Source of the DNA: Vibrio litoralis DSM 17657
GTDB lineage: Bacteria > Pseudomonadota > Gammaproteobacteria > Enterobacterales > Vibrionaceae
Reading direction: 5' to 3'
NCBI RefSeq assembly: GCF_000426765.1
Contig: NZ_KE384568.1
Location: 1-64,000, forward strand
Length of the DNA: 64,000 nucleotides
The notes under the pieces are model-generated. The model searched no databases. It was not told where the DNA came from and was given only the letters and a program-made list of their open reading frames with translations. Position 1 is the stretch's first letter. Every line of letters starts with the position of its first letter. Both the position numbers and the translations under genes were made by a program. Positions 1 through 10,968 of this stretch are shown piece after piece.

Positions 1-16
1 GAATAACGTTTTAATT

Positions 17-92
17 TGGAGCGACACACGAGGTTCGAACTCGTGACCTCAACCTTGGCAAGGTTGCGCTCTACCAGCTGAGCTAGTGTCGC
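17..92 (-). tRNA. tRNA-Gly (anticodon GCC)
   Basis: The minus strand folds into a 76-nt cloverleaf. The acceptor arms GCGACAC and GTGTCGC pair, the anticodon stem CAACC/GGTTG encloses loop TTGCCAA with anticodon GCC, the T arm contains GTTCGAAC, and the 3' CCA is encoded. Position downstream of orn matches the glycine tRNA cluster next to orn in other gammaproteobacteria. Confidence 0.95.
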
Positions 93-298
93 TTTGCGTT
101 TCTCGTGGTAATAAAACGTTACACTTCGAGAATCGTCACCCTGAACGTCTTTCGTTGTTCAGGGCTGCGAATTATAAGAGCATTTTTTTTTGATGCAAGT
201 ACTACTTCAAAAAAAATGTAAATATCTATTCAATCGTTGAAAAATAACTCAACTTGCGCTTTATAGCCGCACTTTTTATAGCAACCGACTGAGAATTA

Positions 299-853
299 TT
301 AAATTTTAAACACGCTTGAACGATAGTACTGTAATTCTGCAATCGACTCACGAATATCATCAAGCGCTAAATGACTACCTGATTTTGAAAAACCATCAAG
401 CACTTCTGGCTGCCAACGACGAGTTAACTCTTTAATTGTGCTGACATCTACATAGCGATAATGGAAATACTCTTCAAGTACTGGCATGTGTTTGTATAAA
501 AAACGACGATCTTGACCAATACTGTTACCACAGATAGGGGATTTACCTTTTGGCACCCATTGTTCTAAAAAGGCAACAGTTTGAGCAACCGCATCATCTT
601 CAGAAACCGTACTCTCTTGAACACGTTTGACTAAACCGCTATTGGTATGGGTATTAGTACACCAGTCATCCATCTTAACCAGTTCAGATTCCGGCTGATG
701 AATGGCAAGAACAGGTCCTTCAGCTAGAATATTCAATTCACTATCAGTCACGATGGAAGCGATTTCAATGATTTTATGTGTTTCAGGATCAAGTCCTGTC
801 ATTTCTAAGTCGACCCAAATTAAGTTTTGGTCACTGAAAGACGCATTTGACAT
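299..853 (-). CDS. orn: Oligoribonuclease Orn
   Basis: This is a 3'-5' exoribonuclease that degrades 2-5 nt RNA fragments, including the pGpG left from c-di-GMP turnover. The 184-residue length is normal for Orn. The DEDDh active site is visible: D15 and E17 in [13 protein letters not shown]115 in [10 protein letters not shown], and H161/D166 in HLALDD. The gene is divergent from rsgA with about 110 bp between them, the same arrangement as in E. coli. Relevant to the window because a diguanylate cyclase lies near 31.5 kb. Confidence 0.96.
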   Translation of the reverse strand: MSNASFSDQNLIWVDLEMTGLDPETHKIIEIASIVTDSELNILAEGPVLAIHQPESELVKMDDWCTNTHTNSGLVKRVQESTVSEDDAVAQTVAFLEQWVPKGKSPICGNSIGQDRRFLYKHMPVLEEYFHYRYVDVSTIKELTRRWQPEVLDGFSKSGSHLALDDIRESIAELQYYRSSVFKI

Positions 854-963
854 AGATGTTTGCCTTTTTTATCCAGAAAAGAGGTATCATACTCTGCTTA
901 TATAGAAAGCCAAGACACACAGTGTGTGAATTTAAAGTATCCGATAAGGAATAAGTATAACCT

Positions 964-2016
964 GTGGCAAAAAAGAAAAAACTCACTAAAGGCCAAGTTC
1001 GCCGAGTTCGAACCAATCAAAAAAAACGTCTGACTCAAGAAGATTCCATTCAATGGGATGAAAACATGTTGGGCGGTATGCAAAAAGGCTTAGTGATCTC
1101 TCGCTTTGGTCAACATGCCGATATTGAAGATCTTGAAACTGGCGATATTCAACGCTGTAATTTACGCCGAGGCATTGAAAGCCTTGTCTCTGGCGATCGC
1201 GTTATTTGGCGTCCGGGCCTTGAGTCTATGGCGGGTATTTCTGGTGTGGTTGAAGCGGTCGAACCTCGTAGTTCAGTATTAGTTCGTCCCGACTACTACG
1301 ATGGCGTAAAACCGGTGGCTTCCAACGTGGACCAAATGGTGATCGTATCGTCTGTTCTTCCAGAGCTATCACTGAACATTATCGACCGTTATTTGATTGC
1401 CGCTGAAACACTCAAGATTGCCCCACTCATCGTATTAAATAAAACCGATTTAATTCCTCAGGGCGAAGAGCAACAGTATCGCCAAGCGCTTAGTCATTAT
1501 AAAAAAATTGGCTATGAGGTGTTATTTGTCAGCCGCGAAACCGAAGATGGCCTAGCAGAATTACAAGAAGCCCTTAAAGATCGTTTAAGTATCTTTGTTG
1601 GCCAGTCCGGTGTCGGTAAATCAAGCTTAGTCAACGCCTTGATGCCTGAAGTGAAGGTACTTGAAGGTGATGTGTCTGAAAACTCAGGCCTAGGTCAACA
1701 CACCACCACCACAGCCCGCTTATACCATTTTCCGAAAGGCGGCGATCTTATTGATTCTCCGGGAGTTCGTGAATTTGGCCTATGGCACTTAGAGCCTGAA
1801 GAAGTCACCCAAGCCTTTATTGAGTTTCGTCCATACCTTGGTGGCTGTAAATTCCGTGATTGTAAGCATAATGACGATCCTGGCTGCTTACTACGCGAAG
1901 CGGTTGAAAAAGGCGATATTCCTCGTGTTCGTTTTGAAAACTACCACCGCATTATAGAAAGTATGGGTGAAAACAAAGCCAATCGACAATTTTCTAAAAA
2001 TAAGAAAGACTTATAA
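964..2016 (+). CDS. rsgA: Small ribosomal subunit biogenesis GTPase RsgA
   Basis: This circularly permuted GTPase acts in late 30S maturation. G4 (NKTD, residues 159-162) precedes the P-loop GQSGVGKS (213-220), which is the diagnostic permutation. An N-terminal basic stretch and OB-fold come first. The C-terminal zinc knuckle is [14 protein letters not shown], with ligands C295, C300, H302 and C308. The start is GTG at 964, giving 350 residues. The gene is divergent from orn and followed by psd, as in E. coli. Confidence 0.96.
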   Translation: MAKKKKLTKGQVRRVRTNQKKRLTQEDSIQWDENMLGGMQKGLVISRFGQHADIEDLETGDIQRCNLRRGIESLVSGDRVIWRPGLESMAGISGVVEAVEPRSSVLVRPDYYDGVKPVASNVDQMVIVSSVLPELSLNIIDRYLIAAETLKIAPLIVLNKTDLIPQGEEQQYRQALSHYKKIGYEVLFVSRETEDGLAELQEALKDRLSIFVGQSGVGKSSLVNALMPEVKVLEGDVSENSGLGQHTTTTARLYHFPKGGDLIDSPGVREFGLWHLEPEEVTQAFIEFRPYLGGCKFRDCKHNDDPGCLLREAVEKGDIPRVRFENYHRIIESMGENKANRQFSKNKKDL

Positions 2017-2126
2017 CGCTAATTCAACACTCTATTTCAAATAGCTGACAATGTGTGTTCTTTTAAGTAAAATCGGCTACCCTTTTCGTAACTCAGACGA
2101 AATGCTCAACAAAAACGGATATTCAC

Positions 2127-3035
2127 GTGATAGATAAAATTAAAGTGACTCTGCAATACTGGATCCCACAACATGGCTTAACTCGCCTGATGGGTAAATT
2201 GGCCTCAGCCAAAATGGGCAGCCTCACTACCGCGGTTATTCGCTGGTTCATCAAGCAATATAACGTCAACATGGACGATGCGGTACATTCTGATCCGGCT
2301 TACTTCAATAGCTTTAACGAATTTTTTGTTCGTGAATTAAAAGAAGGTATTCGCCCGATAGCTGAAGGTAGTAGTGTGATCACTCACCCAGCTGACGCTC
2401 GTACGAGTCAGTTTGGCCCAATTGAAAATGGTCGCTTAATTCAAGCGAAAGGCCATGATTTCTCAGCTCAAGAGCTATTAGGTGGCGATGCAAAATTAGC
2501 GGAAGAATTTATCGATGGTGAATTCGCAACGTTATATTTATCGCCGAGTGATTATCACCGCGTTCACATGCCTTGCGATGGTACGCTACGTCAGATGATT
2601 TATGTTCCTGGCGATCTATTTTCAGTTAACCCACTGACAGCCGCGAATGTACCTAACCTATTTGCTCGCAATGAACGTGTGGTGTGTATTTTTGATACGG
2701 AATTCGGCCCAATGGCACAAGTACTAGTGGGTGCCACCATTGTCGGTAGCATCGAAGTTATCTGGGGCGGCACCATTACGCCACCAACCGGTTCATCGGT
2801 ACACCGTTGGAACTATGAAACTACCGGTGATAAAGCGATTCACATCAAGAAAGGTGAAGAAATGGGTCGCTTTAAACTTGGCTCAACCGTGATTAACCTA
2901 TTTGCAAAAGATCAGATTCGTTTTGATTCAACAATGGCTGAGGGTGAAAGAACCGTACTCGGTACGCCTTACGCCCACGCTATCACTAATGATGCCGAAA
3001 CAGCGAGTACTGAGCCTCAATCAGAGCAAGACTAA
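2127..3035 (+). CDS. psd: Phosphatidylserine decarboxylase proenzyme
   Basis: The enzyme converts phosphatidylserine to phosphatidylethanolamine at the inner membrane. The autocleavage motif LGST (residues 251-254) is present; cleavage between G252 and S253 creates the pyruvoyl group on the alpha chain. HRVHMPCDG carries the conserved histidine of the catalytic site. The start is GTG at 2127, 302 residues, with an acidic tail after the core. It is followed by a strong rho-independent terminator. Confidence 0.95.
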   Translation: MIDKIKVTLQYWIPQHGLTRLMGKLASAKMGSLTTAVIRWFIKQYNVNMDDAVHSDPAYFNSFNEFFVRELKEGIRPIAEGSSVITHPADARTSQFGPIENGRLIQAKGHDFSAQELLGGDAKLAEEFIDGEFATLYLSPSDYHRVHMPCDGTLRQMIYVPGDLFSVNPLTAANVPNLFARNERVVCIFDTEFGPMAQVLVGATIVGSIEVIWGGTITPPTGSSVHRWNYETTGDKAIHIKKGEEMGRFKLGSTVINLFAKDQIRFDSTMAEGERTVLGTPYAHAITNDAETASTEPQSEQD

Positions 3036-3054
3036 AGCATAAGATAAACTGTCG

Positions 3055-3084
3055 AGGGCTACCATGATTTGGTGGCCCTTTTTT
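3055..3084 (+). terminator. Rho-independent terminator of psd
   Basis: The inverted repeat AGGGCTACCA / TGGTGGCCCT (3055-3064 and 3070-3079) is followed directly by a run of T. It lies 20 bp after the psd stop codon. Confidence 0.9.
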
Positions 3085-3181
3085 ATGCGCTCAATTTTCT
3101 CATTAGTCAATTCCCACTAGCCAAGCCCTTCTCAATTCCACTACTATGAACACTTAATCTTCGAGTTCAGGTTATTTAATT

Positions 3182-3895
3182 ATGTTAATCATTGCTCACC
3201 GTGGCGCGCGCTCTACCCATCCAGAAAATACCTTAACCGCGATACAAGCGGCAATCGACATGGGGTGTAAAGCGATTGAAATTGATGTACATGAGCACGA
3301 TGGGCAGTTTTGGGTGATTCATGACAAATGGCTGAATCGCACCACAGATCATGTGGGCAAGCTCCATTGGATGAGTAGTGATAGGCTCAAAAAAGTCGTG
3401 GTCGAAAAAACCGAGCCCCTACCGACCTTATTAGATGTACTAAAACTGGTTAACGGTCAATGCGCGCTTAATATTGAGCTAAAAGGTGTTCAGCATCTCG
3501 AACTACTTTACCTTCATCTTCAATTTGCCACCGAGCAATGTCAGTTCGACAGCAATCAATTGATCATTTCCGCGTTTAACCACAGCTGGTTGCAACAAAT
3601 CAAACAAGACCAACCACAATGGCTCATAGGTGCACTTACCGCCTCAAAAGGCACCGATAAAGCTGCTTTTGCCAAAAATTTAAATGCCACCAGCTTGAAT
3701 TTAGATATCGATGTGGTCGATGAAGATTATGTTCAGCACGCCAAAGAACTTGGTTTACAGGTCTATGTTTATACGGTCAATCGCCCAGAAGATTGGCAAT
3801 GGTTGTCAGAAATGGGGGTTGATGGCGTGTTTTGTGATTGTCCCGCTGAAGCGATAAAACACTACCCTCAGGCTGATGGATTTTCTTGGAATTGA
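3182..3895 (+). CDS. Glycerophosphodiester phosphodiesterase (GDPD family)
   Basis: This predicted cytoplasmic enzyme (UgpQ-like, no signal peptide) hydrolyses glycerophosphodiesters to glycerol-3-phosphate and an alcohol. The GDPD signatures are visible: IIAHRGARSTHPENT at the N-terminus (catalytic HRG), EIDVHEHDGQFWVIHD with the E-x-D metal ligands and second catalytic His, and NIELKG. The 237-residue length suits the short cytoplasmic type. It stands alone between the psd terminator and a REP cluster, and the Shine-Dalgarno is weak. Confidence 0.88.
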   Translation: MLIIAHRGARSTHPENTLTAIQAAIDMGCKAIEIDVHEHDGQFWVIHDKWLNRTTDHVGKLHWMSSDRLKKVVVEKTEPLPTLLDVLKLVNGQCALNIELKGVQHLELLYLHLQFATEQCQFDSNQLIISAFNHSWLQQIKQDQPQWLIGALTASKGTDKAAFAKNLNATSLNLDIDVVDEDYVQHAKELGLQVYVYTVNRPEDWQWLSEMGVDGVFCDCPAEAIKHYPQADGFSWN

Positions 3896-4163
3896 AGAGA
3901 GGACGTTTCACTCGAGAGCTGAAAAGCAAAAGGTTATTACGATAGAAGTAGAACTACCAGAGCGTCATCCTGGACAAGTGAGGGACGAACGCGATTCAGG
4001 ATCTCCTAAAGCGCGTTGAGACCGGTTTAATTTATTGTGTAAGTAACGTGTTGTTGGAGATCCCGCATCTTCTTCGCTTAGGCTCATGTGCGGGATGACA
4101 TTTTTGGCCCTACTTCTCGCATCTCGAGCGTAGCGTCCTCGGCTCTCGTCGTTGCTCTTCCTG
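3896..4163. repeat. Intergenic REP pair (inverted) and palindrome remnant
   Basis: No gene. A REP-like hairpin at 3964-4006 (GTCATCC...GGATCTCC) and an inverted partner at 4056-4099 (GGAGATCCCGC...GCGGGATGAC) form a BIME-like pair separated by about 50 bp. The second stem (ATCCCGCA/TGCGGGAT) differs from the first (ATCCTGGA/TTCAGGAT) yet both pair. A degenerate member of the GAGC/GCGAAGCGC palindrome family lies at about 4115-4158. Confidence 0.75.
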
Positions 4164-5132
4164 CTAAGCTCTAGGAAATGGAAACGCCGTTACCTGATCA
4201 ATATGATCCGCGCCGATCGCCAGCATCACTAAGCGATCAATTCCTAGCGCAACCCCTGCGCATTGAGGTAATCCTGCCTCTAACGCAGCAATCAAATGGT
4301 GGTCAATCGGCTGTGGTTGTAACCCCATCTTTACCCGTTGCTGATTATCTTGCTCAAAACGCGCTAGCTGCTCTTTGGCATCATCCAACTCATGAAAACC
4401 ATTGGCCAGTTCTATGCCTTTAAAGTACACCTCAAAGCGATCGGCAACTCGTGGATCTTGTTGATTAATCTTGGCTAAGGCCGCTTGCGATGCGGGAAAG
4501 TCATAAACCATCACCGGCATTTTCTGGCCGATATGCGGTTCAATCCCAACGCTGAATAAAAGTTGCAGTAAGGTATCTCGATTATCTTCTGGTTCAGCAA
4601 TATCGGCCAAGTCTAAGCTCGCGGCCACTTCTTTTAATTGCCCCATGGTCGACTCTAACGGACAAATATCGAGTACCCGTAAAAAGGCTTGTTGATAGGT
4701 GATTTTTTCACAAGTTTCACAGCCAAGTACCATTTGTAAAAGCGCATCCATTTCTGCCATTAAATCATAGTGATCAAACCCCACTCGATACCATTCCAAC
4801 ATCGTAAATTCAGGGTTGTGATAACGGCCATTTTCTTCATTACGAAATGCTTTATTTATTTGATAGATCGAACCACTACCGGCCGCCAATAAGCGCTTCA
4901 TATGAAACTCTGGGCTGGTCATCAAAAATACGTTTTTTCCAAACGCATATTCCGGTCCAATAAATTCAGTTTTAAAGGTATGAAGATGAACATCGGTAAC
5001 CGTCGCGTGGCTCATGGCTGGCGTATCCACCTCCAGAACCTGTCGGTCGGCAAAGAACTGACGGATAGAAGTAATGATCGAAGCACGTTGCTTTAATTGA
5101 GAAATTGAACAAGAAGGCTGCCAAGTATGCAT
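4164..5132 (-). CDS. epmA: EF-P beta-lysylation ligase EpmA
   Basis: This is a class II lysyl-tRNA synthetase paralogue lacking the anticodon-binding domain (322 residues). It ligates (R)-beta-lysine onto EF-P Lys34. Class II motif 2 is [20 protein letters not shown] and motif 3 is [12 protein letters not shown]. The protein begins directly with the catalytic core, which distinguishes it from LysS. Its target gene efp and partner epmB lie about 4 kb away on the other side of frdABCD. Confidence 0.95.
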   Translation of the reverse strand: MHTWQPSCSISQLKQRASIITSIRQFFADRQVLEVDTPAMSHATVTDVHLHTFKTEFIGPEYAFGKNVFLMTSPEFHMKRLLAAGSGSIYQINKAFRNEENGRYHNPEFTMLEWYRVGFDHYDLMAEMDALLQMVLGCETCEKITYQQAFLRVLDICPLESTMGQLKEVAASLDLADIAEPEDNRDTLLQLLFSVGIEPHIGQKMPVMVYDFPASQAALAKINQQDPRVADRFEVYFKGIELANGFHELDDAKEQLARFEQDNQQRVKMGLQPQPIDHHLIAALEAGLPQCAGVALGIDRLVMLAIGADHIDQVTAFPFPRA

Positions 5133-5407
5133 AAAGAACTCAAAACAAATGAAAGTACGCTCAGTTTAATTAAACTGCTAACGATAACCAAGCCCTACCT
5201 TAAAACCTAAGCGACTTATCACTATTGAAACAACCAATCAAAAGCTACTACTTTAGGGTAGCAAAGTGCCTATTTACCCCTGTCAGATCAATTTATTATT
5301 CATCATTATTTCCTACACTTATGGCGCACAAAATTTATAACTACTATTTTTCCAATCGTGCTCGTGAAACAAAGCTCTTATGAGCACACCTACTCTGGAG
5401 GATAACT

Positions 5408-7225
5408 GTGAAAGTCATAACCACAGATATCGCAGTCATCGGCGCTGGCGGCGCTGGTTTACGTACTGCAATTGCGGCAGCAGAAGCAAACCCTGAACTT
5501 GAAGTTGCACTGATCTCAAAAGTGTACCCTATGCGTTCACACACGGTTGCTGCCGAAGGCGGTTCAGCGGCAGTTATCAAGGAAGAAGACAGCTTAGATA
5601 ATCACTTCAACGATACCGTTGGTGGTGGTGACTGGCTATGTGAACAGGATGTTGTTGAATACTTCGTAGCGAATTCAACTCGCGAAATGATCCAAATGGA
5701 GCAATGGGGTTGCCCTTGGAGCCGTAAAGAAAATGGCGATGTCAACGTACGTCGTTTTGGTGGCATGAAAATCGAACGTACTTGGTTTGCGGCCGATAAA
5801 ACTGGCTTCCATATGCTACACACTCTTTTCCAAACCTCGATTAAATATTCAAACATCAAACGCTTTGATGAGTATTTTGTGGTTGACCTTCTTGTCGATG
5901 GCGAAGATGACGCCAAAGAAGCACAAGGTATTGTGGCGATCCACATGTCTGAAGGTGAGTTAGTGGCGATTAAAGCAAAATCAGTGGTACTGGCTACTGG
6001 TGGCGCGGGCCGCGTTTACAACACCAACACCAATGGCGGTATCGTAACAGGCGATGGCATGGCGATGGCTTACCGTCACGGCGTACCACTACGTGATATG
6101 GAATTTGTCCAATATCACCCAACTGGCCTACCAGGTACAGGCATCTTGATGACCGAAGGTTGTCGTGGTGAAGGCGGTATTATCGTCAACAAAAATGGCT
6201 ACCGTTACCTACAAGATTACGGCATGGGCCCTGAAACGCCAGTCGGCGAACCTAAGAACAAATACATGGAACTCGGTCCACGTGACAAAGTTTCTCAAGC
6301 GTTCTGGCATGAACAACAAAAAGGCAACACCATCAAGCACCCACTTGGTGATGTTGTGCACTTAGATCTTCGTCACCTAGGTGAAGAATACCTACAAGAA
6401 CGTCTACCGTTCATCTGTGAGCTAGCAAAAGCCTACGTAAACGTTGACCCTGCGAAAGAGCCAATTCCAATTCGTCCAACGGTTCACTACACCATGGGTG
6501 GTATTGAAACGAATGGTCAATGTGAAACTCGCATTAAAGGTCTATTCGCAGTAGGTGAATGTGCGTCTGTTGGCCTACACGGTGCAAACCGCCTAGGTTC
6601 AAACTCTCTGGCTGAATTTGTAGTATTTGGTCGCGTCGCGGGTGAACACGCCGCTGAACGCGCTAAAGAATTCAAAGGCTGGAATGAAGACAACATCAAA
6701 CGTCAAATCAGCGATGTAGAAGCTCGCATTCAAGCGCTATTAGATAATGATGGCACTGAAAGCTGGTCTGATATACGCACAGAAATGGGTCACACCATGG
6801 AAGCAGGTTGTGGTATCTACCGTAAAGAAGACTTGATGCAAGCGACTATCGATAAGCTAACTGAGCTTAAAGCACGCTACAAGAAAGTGGGCATTAAAGA
6901 TAAAGGTAAAGTGTTCAACACTGACCTACTTTACGCTATCGAAGTGGGTTATGGCTTAGAAGTGGCAGAAGCGATGGCACAATCTGCTATTCGTCGTAAA
7001 GAGTCTCGCGGTGCACACCAACGTTTAGACGAAGGTTGTACCACTCGTGACGATGAGAACTTCTTGAAGCATACGCTATCTTTCTACCAAGAAGACGCAG
7101 CTCCTGTGATCGACTACAGCTCAGTGAAGATCACTAAGTCTCAACCGAAAGCTCGCTTGTACGGCGCAGCGGCTGATGAAGCTGCCGCCAAAGAAGCGGC
7201 TGAACAACAAGCGCAGGAGAAATAA
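5408..7225 (+). CDS. frdA: Fumarate reductase flavoprotein subunit FrdA
   Basis: This is the catalytic subunit of anaerobic menaquinol:fumarate reductase on the cytoplasmic membrane face. The FAD-binding GxGxxG is in [13 protein letters not shown] (residues 10-22). H45 in SHTVAAEGG is the covalent FAD attachment site, and the substrate-site segments HPTGLPGTG and [15 protein letters not shown] are present. The start is GTG at 5408 behind the strong Shine-Dalgarno TGGAGGA. Length is 605 residues, with an Ala/Glu-rich tail. It is first of the frdABCD operon; the next start is 2 bp after its stop. Confidence 0.97.
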   Translation: MKVITTDIAVIGAGGAGLRTAIAAAEANPELEVALISKVYPMRSHTVAAEGGSAAVIKEEDSLDNHFNDTVGGGDWLCEQDVVEYFVANSTREMIQMEQWGCPWSRKENGDVNVRRFGGMKIERTWFAADKTGFHMLHTLFQTSIKYSNIKRFDEYFVVDLLVDGEDDAKEAQGIVAIHMSEGELVAIKAKSVVLATGGAGRVYNTNTNGGIVTGDGMAMAYRHGVPLRDMEFVQYHPTGLPGTGILMTEGCRGEGGIIVNKNGYRYLQDYGMGPETPVGEPKNKYMELGPRDKVSQAFWHEQQKGNTIKHPLGDVVHLDLRHLGEEYLQERLPFICELAKAYVNVDPAKEPIPIRPTVHYTMGGIETNGQCETRIKGLFAVGECASVGLHGANRLGSNSLAEFVVFGRVAGEHAAERAKEFKGWNEDNIKRQISDVEARIQALLDNDGTESWSDIRTEMGHTMEAGCGIYRKEDLMQATIDKLTELKARYKKVGIKDKGKVFNTDLLYAIEVGYGLEVAEAMAQSAIRRKESRGAHQRLDEGCTTRDDENFLKHTLSFYQEDAAPVIDYSSVKITKSQPKARLYGAAADEAAAKEAAEQQAQEK

Positions 7226-7227
7226 TA

Positions 7228-7974
7228 ATGTCTGCGAGTCAAACAAGAATTCAGAAAGTTAATATTCTGCGTTATAACCCAGAAACCGATAACGAACCGC
7301 ATCTACAAACGTTCGACGTACCTTGTGATGACACTACATCGATCCTAGATGCGATTGGTTACATCAAAGATCACCTAGACAAAGATCTGTCTTACCGTTG
7401 GTCTTGTCGTATGGCGATCTGTGGTTCATGCGGCATCATGGTTGATAACGTACCAACGCTGGCTTGTAAGAGCTTTATGCGTGACTACCCAACTGGCGTG
7501 ACCATCGAGCCTCTTGCTAACTTCCCTATCGAGAAAGATCTTATCGTTGATATGACCCCTTTCATCGAACGTTTGGAAGCGATCAAGCCATACATCATTG
7601 GTAACGACCGCAAACCAGAAGACGGCACCAACAAGCAAACTCCAGCGCAAATGGCGAAATACAAACAATTCGCAGGCTGCATCAACTGTGGTCTTTGCTA
7701 CGCGGCGTGTCCTCAATTCGGTTTAAACCCTGAGTTCATCGGTCCTGCAGCATTAACTCTGGCACACCGTTACAACTTAGATACCCGTGATAACGGTAAA
7801 GCTGAGCGTATGAAGCTTATCAACAGTGATAATGGCGCTTGGGGCTGTACCTTTGTTGGTTACTGTTCAAAAGTGTGTCCAAAACACGTTGATCCAGCCG
7901 CAGCGGTAAACCAAGGGAAAGTGGAATCTTCAATGGATTTCGTGATCTCTATGTTCAAATCTGAGGAGATCTAG
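7228..7974 (+). CDS. frdB: Fumarate reductase iron-sulfur subunit FrdB
   Basis: This subunit carries electrons from the membrane anchor to FrdA through three Fe-S clusters. The [2Fe-2S] ligands are in [10 protein letters not shown] followed by a downstream Cys in TLACKSF. The ferredoxin-type clusters are in [13 protein letters not shown] and [14 protein letters not shown]. It has 248 residues, slightly longer than in E. coli, and lies between frdA and frdC with almost no spacing. Confidence 0.97.
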   Translation: MSASQTRIQKVNILRYNPETDNEPHLQTFDVPCDDTTSILDAIGYIKDHLDKDLSYRWSCRMAICGSCGIMVDNVPTLACKSFMRDYPTGVTIEPLANFPIEKDLIVDMTPFIERLEAIKPYIIGNDRKPEDGTNKQTPAQMAKYKQFAGCINCGLCYAACPQFGLNPEFIGPAALTLAHRYNLDTRDNGKAERMKLINSDNGAWGCTFVGYCSKVCPKHVDPAAAVNQGKVESSMDFVISMFKSEEI

Positions 7975-7975
7975 A

Positions 7976-8359
7976 ATGAGCAATCGTAAGCCTTACGTTC
8001 GTCCTATGAATCGTACTTGGTGGAGCAAGCATCCGTTCTACCGTTTCTACATGGTTCGTGAAGCAACGGTATTGCCGTTAATTCTGTTTACCTTGTTCAT
8101 GCTTTGCGGTCTAGCAAGCTTAGTGAAAGGCCCTATGGCTTGGGTAGAGTGGCAACACTTTATGCAAAACCCACTAGTGATTGCGATTAACATCGTGGCA
8201 TTAGCCGGTAGTTTATTCCATGCGGCAACTTTCTTTAGCATGATGCCACAAGTGATGCCTATCCGTTTAGGTGGCAAATTAGTAGAGCCGAAAATGATTA
8301 TTGCCGCACAATGGGGCGCAGTTGCTGTGATCTCACTGATTGTATTGGCATTGGTGTAG
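7976..8359 (+). CDS. frdC: Fumarate reductase membrane anchor FrdC
   Basis: This 127-residue protein has three hydrophobic helices and the N-terminal signature [18 protein letters not shown] with a conserved Glu shortly after (VREATVLP), a region that contributes to the quinone site in the family. It starts 1 bp after the frdB stop and its stop is followed by the frdD Shine-Dalgarno. Confidence 0.95.
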   Translation: MSNRKPYVRPMNRTWWSKHPFYRFYMVREATVLPLILFTLFMLCGLASLVKGPMAWVEWQHFMQNPLVIAINIVALAGSLFHAATFFSMMPQVMPIRLGGKLVEPKMIIAAQWGAVAVISLIVLALV

Positions 8360-8369
8360 GAGAGAAGAA

Positions 8370-8732
8370 ATGATTAATCCAAACCCAAGACGTTCTGATG
8401 AGCCAATCTGGTGGTCACTATTTGGTGCTGGCGGTACTTGGTTTGCCATGATCACGCCAGTAACGGTTTTAGTACTGGGTATCTTAATGCCACTAGGTGT
8501 GTTTGATGCGGGAACTTTTAACTTTGTTCGCGCTCATGCCTTTGCAAGTAGCATTATTGGTGGCCTATTTATTATCGCCTCAATTGCACTACCAATGTGG
8601 CATGCAATGCACCGTGTTCACCACGGCATGCACGACCTAAAATTCCACACAGGGATCCTAGGTAAAATTGCTTGTTACGCAGCGGCTGCAATTGTCTCTG
8701 TTCTCGCGATTGCTTATATTTTCTTACTGTAA
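8370..8732 (+). CDS. frdD: Fumarate reductase membrane anchor FrdD
   Basis: A three-helix membrane anchor of 120 residues that starts [16 protein letters not shown] chose the ATG at 8370 because it follows AGGAGAG by 5 bases. The frame extends upstream to 8340, overlapping frdC, but that extension is unlike the family N-terminus. The last gene of frdABCD, followed by a terminator. Confidence 0.95.
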   Translation: MINPNPRRSDEPIWWSLFGAGGTWFAMITPVTVLVLGILMPLGVFDAGTFNFVRAHAFASSIIGGLFIIASIALPMWHAMHRVHHGMHDLKFHTGILGKIACYAAAAIVSVLAIAYIFLL

Positions 8733-8753
8733 GTAAATATCGTTAATAGATTG

Positions 8754-8783
8754 AAAAGCCGGCATTTTGCTGGCTTTTTTGTT
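8754..8783 (+). terminator. Terminator of frdABCD
   Basis: The hairpin AAAGCCGGC / GCTGGCTTT (with a T opposite G mismatch/wobble) is followed by TTTTTTG, 22 bp after the frdD stop. Confidence 0.85.
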
Positions 8784-9190
8784 TTGGAAATAAGGTTTCG
8801 GTGCTCGTATCTCGAACGCTTTGCTTCTCGTAACTCGAAAAAACAGTCGTCATCCTTGAGGAGCCTAGGCGACATCGAGGATCTATACACTACTCGTGCT
8901 CAGTAGATTCCCACTCTCGCCTTAGGCTAGGCAGGAATGACGGGATTTTGTTACCTGTTCGTTACTTCAAATTGCGTGGAGAAAAGATACCTAAAGCTAG
9001 ATCGTCATCCTGAAAAGCGACGAAGGAGCGCAGTTCAGGATCTCCCAAAGGTACGCTGAAGAATTAAGGTTTTTTAATAAGTCACGTATTGTTGGAGATC
9101 CTGAATCTTCTTCGCTTAGGCTCATGTTCAGGATGACATCGTTTTATTTCGTTTCTCGTTAATAGTGGCTAATAACTTTATTCCCTTAAC
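8784..9190. repeat. Intergenic repeat cluster: two inverted REP pairs plus palindromes
   Basis: No gene. A member of the CTCG...GCTTCTCG palindrome family lies at 8804-8841. REP pair 1 is 8849-8885 (stem ATCCTTGA/TCGAGGAT) with partner 8903-8941 (GTAG head, stem ATTCCTGC/GTGGGAAT read on the other strand). REP pair 2 is 9004-9045 (ATCCTGAA/TTCAGGAT) with partner 9094-9137 (GGAG head). Each pair is arranged as inverted hairpins with a short AT-rich spacer. Confidence 0.75.
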
Positions 9191-9225
9191 AAAAAACGGG
9201 CCGCTGAAAATTCAGCGGCCCGTTT
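9191..9225 (-). terminator. Terminator of efp
   Basis: The perfect 15-bp stem AAACGGGCCGCTGAA / TTCAGCGGCCCGTTT is followed on the minus strand by a T run. It sits 55 bp beyond the efp stop. Confidence 0.92.
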
Positions 9226-9280
9226 GCCATTCTTCGAGCTACGAGCAGCGAAGCGCCCTAGCTACGAGAAACGTAAAATA

Positions 9281-9847
9281 TTACTTAACACGACCAACAT
9301 ATTCGCCAGTACGAGTATCCACTTTCACTACTTCGCCAATCGCGATAAATAATGGAACGCGAACCACTGCGCCAGTGCTCAATGTTGCAGGTTTGCCACC
9401 GGTACCTTGAGTATCACCTTTAAGGCCAGGATCGGTTTCTATTACTTCAAGCTCAACAAAATTTGGCGGAGTCACCGTGATAGGGGTATCATTCCACAAC
9501 GTTAGAGTACAAACGTCATTTTCAACTAACCATTTGGCCATATCGCCGACTGCTTTCACGTCTGCTGCAATTTGCTCAAAGGTTTCGTTGTTCATGAAAT
9601 GGTAGAATTCACCATCGTTATATAGGTAACCTAGTTCTACATCAACTACGTCAGCCAGTTCAAAGCTTTCACCTGACTTGAACGTTTTCTCTAACGTTTT
9701 TCCAGACAAAAGTTTGCGAAGCTTAACGCGGTTAAACGCTTGCCCTTTACCAGGCTTAACGTATTCATTTTCGATGATTGAGCAAGGCTCATTATCCAAC
9801 ATGAATTTTAAACCGCCTTTGAATTCATTGGTGCTAACTGTCGCCAT
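9281..9847 (-). CDS. efp: Translation elongation factor P
   Basis: EF-P relieves ribosome stalling at polyproline. It has 188 residues in three beta-barrel domains, with the modification loop VKPGKGQAF containing Lys34, the residue that EpmA/EpmB beta-lysylate. Both modification genes are nearby (epmA at 4.2-5.1 kb, epmB immediately divergent). The efp and epmB start codons are only 32 bp apart, so at least one promoter must overlap the other gene's 5' end. Confidence 0.97.
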   Translation of the reverse strand: MATVSTNEFKGGLKFMLDNEPCSIIENEYVKPGKGQAFNRVKLRKLLSGKTLEKTFKSGESFELADVVDVELGYLYNDGEFYHFMNNETFEQIAADVKAVGDMAKWLVENDVCTLTLWNDTPITVTPPNFVELEVIETDPGLKGDTQGTGGKPATLSTGAVVRVPLFIAIGEVVKVDTRTGEYVGRVK

Positions 9848-9879
9848 GATTTCCTCTATTATTCTTCGAGTTCAATTTA

Positions 9880-10956
9880 ATGCCCGATATGATAACCCGA
9901 AAAGTCATTTCTGTTGAGCAAAAGTGGCGTAAAACCTCGCCAAATACCCGACAAAATGATCCAACTCGACAAAATTATTGGTTAACCGAATTATCACAGG
10001 CGATTTCAGATCCCATGCAATTGCTTGAATTACTGGAAATCGATCCTACCCCGTGGTTATCGGGGTTAAAAGCACGTCAGTTATTCGCCCAACGCGTTCC
10101 TAGAAGTTTTGTTGATAGAATGGAAAAAGGCAATCCACATGATCCTTTATTACGCCAAGTGTTGCCTTTAAATGAAGAATTTGAAATACATGATGGATAC
10201 TCAACCGATCCTCTAGATGAGCAAGACAATGTGCTGCCCGGCTTATTACATAAGTATCGTAGCCGAGTACTGATGATCGTCAAAGGTGGTTGCGCGATTA
10301 ACTGCCGCTACTGTTTCCGTCGCCACTTTCCCTATCAAGACAACAAGGGCAATAAAACCACTTGGCAACAAAGTCTAGACTACATTGCTCAGCACCCTGA
10401 ACTCGATGAAGTGATTTTGTCAGGCGGCGATCCATTAATGGCAAAAGATGCAGAATTGCAGTGGCTTATCGAGAAAATCGCTCAAATCGAACACATTAAA
10501 ACGCTACGGATCCATAGCCGTTTACCGGTCGTGATCCCACCGCGCATTACTGATGACTTATGCCAAATCCTCCAACAGACTCGCTTAAATGTCGTGCTGG
10601 TGACGCATATAAATCACGCTAATGAAATGAATGATGAACTAAATGATAGCTTAAACAAGCTACGCCAAGTTGGTGTGCACTTACTTAACCAGAGCGTATT
10701 ATTAAAAGGCATTAATGACTCGGTCGAGGCTCAAGCAGCATTAAGCCACGCTTTATTTAATGCGGGTGTTTTACCTTATTACTTACACTTACTGGATAAA
10801 GTACAAGGCGCTGCTCACTTTTATGTGTCAGATGACAAGGCGAGACAAATCATGTCGGAATTACTCAAGCAAGTATCAGGCTACCTAGTCCCTAAACTGG
10901 CACGAGAAGTGGGTGGTGAGGCGAGTAAAACCCCTATCGATCTTCATTTATTTTAA
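9880..10956 (+). CDS. epmB: EF-P lysine 2,3-aminomutase EpmB (radical SAM)
   Basis: EpmB converts (S)-lysine to (R)-beta-lysine for EF-P. The radical-SAM cysteines are in CAINCRYCFRRHFPY, preceded by LLHKYRSRVLMIVKGG. The segments LSGGDPLM, RIHSRLPVVIP and LHLLDKVQGAAHF are typical of the family. It has 358 residues. The N-terminus from 9880 carries about 17 residues more than I recall for E. coli EpmB, so a later start is possible. A LysR gene follows after 12 bp. Confidence 0.95.
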   Translation: MPDMITRKVISVEQKWRKTSPNTRQNDPTRQNYWLTELSQAISDPMQLLELLEIDPTPWLSGLKARQLFAQRVPRSFVDRMEKGNPHDPLLRQVLPLNEEFEIHDGYSTDPLDEQDNVLPGLLHKYRSRVLMIVKGGCAINCRYCFRRHFPYQDNKGNKTTWQQSLDYIAQHPELDEVILSGGDPLMAKDAELQWLIEKIAQIEHIKTLRIHSRLPVVIPPRITDDLCQILQQTRLNVVLVTHINHANEMNDELNDSLNKLRQVGVHLLNQSVLLKGINDSVEAQAALSHALFNAGVLPYYLHLLDKVQGAAHFYVSDDKARQIMSELLKQVSGYLVPKLAREVGGEASKTPIDLHLF

Positions 10957-10968
10957 TAAGGCTGCATT

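Noticed and set aside
5240-5407. FNR site upstream of frdA
   Set aside because: Only one half-site-like ATCAA (near 5286) is visible; the partner TTGAT is absent at the proper spacing. Regulation by FNR is plausible from knowledge of frd but not shown here.
8340-8369. Upstream start for frdD overlapping frdC
   Set aside because: The ATG at 8370 directly follows AGGAGAG and gives the family N-terminus. The extra ten residues are an out-of-frame reading of frdC.
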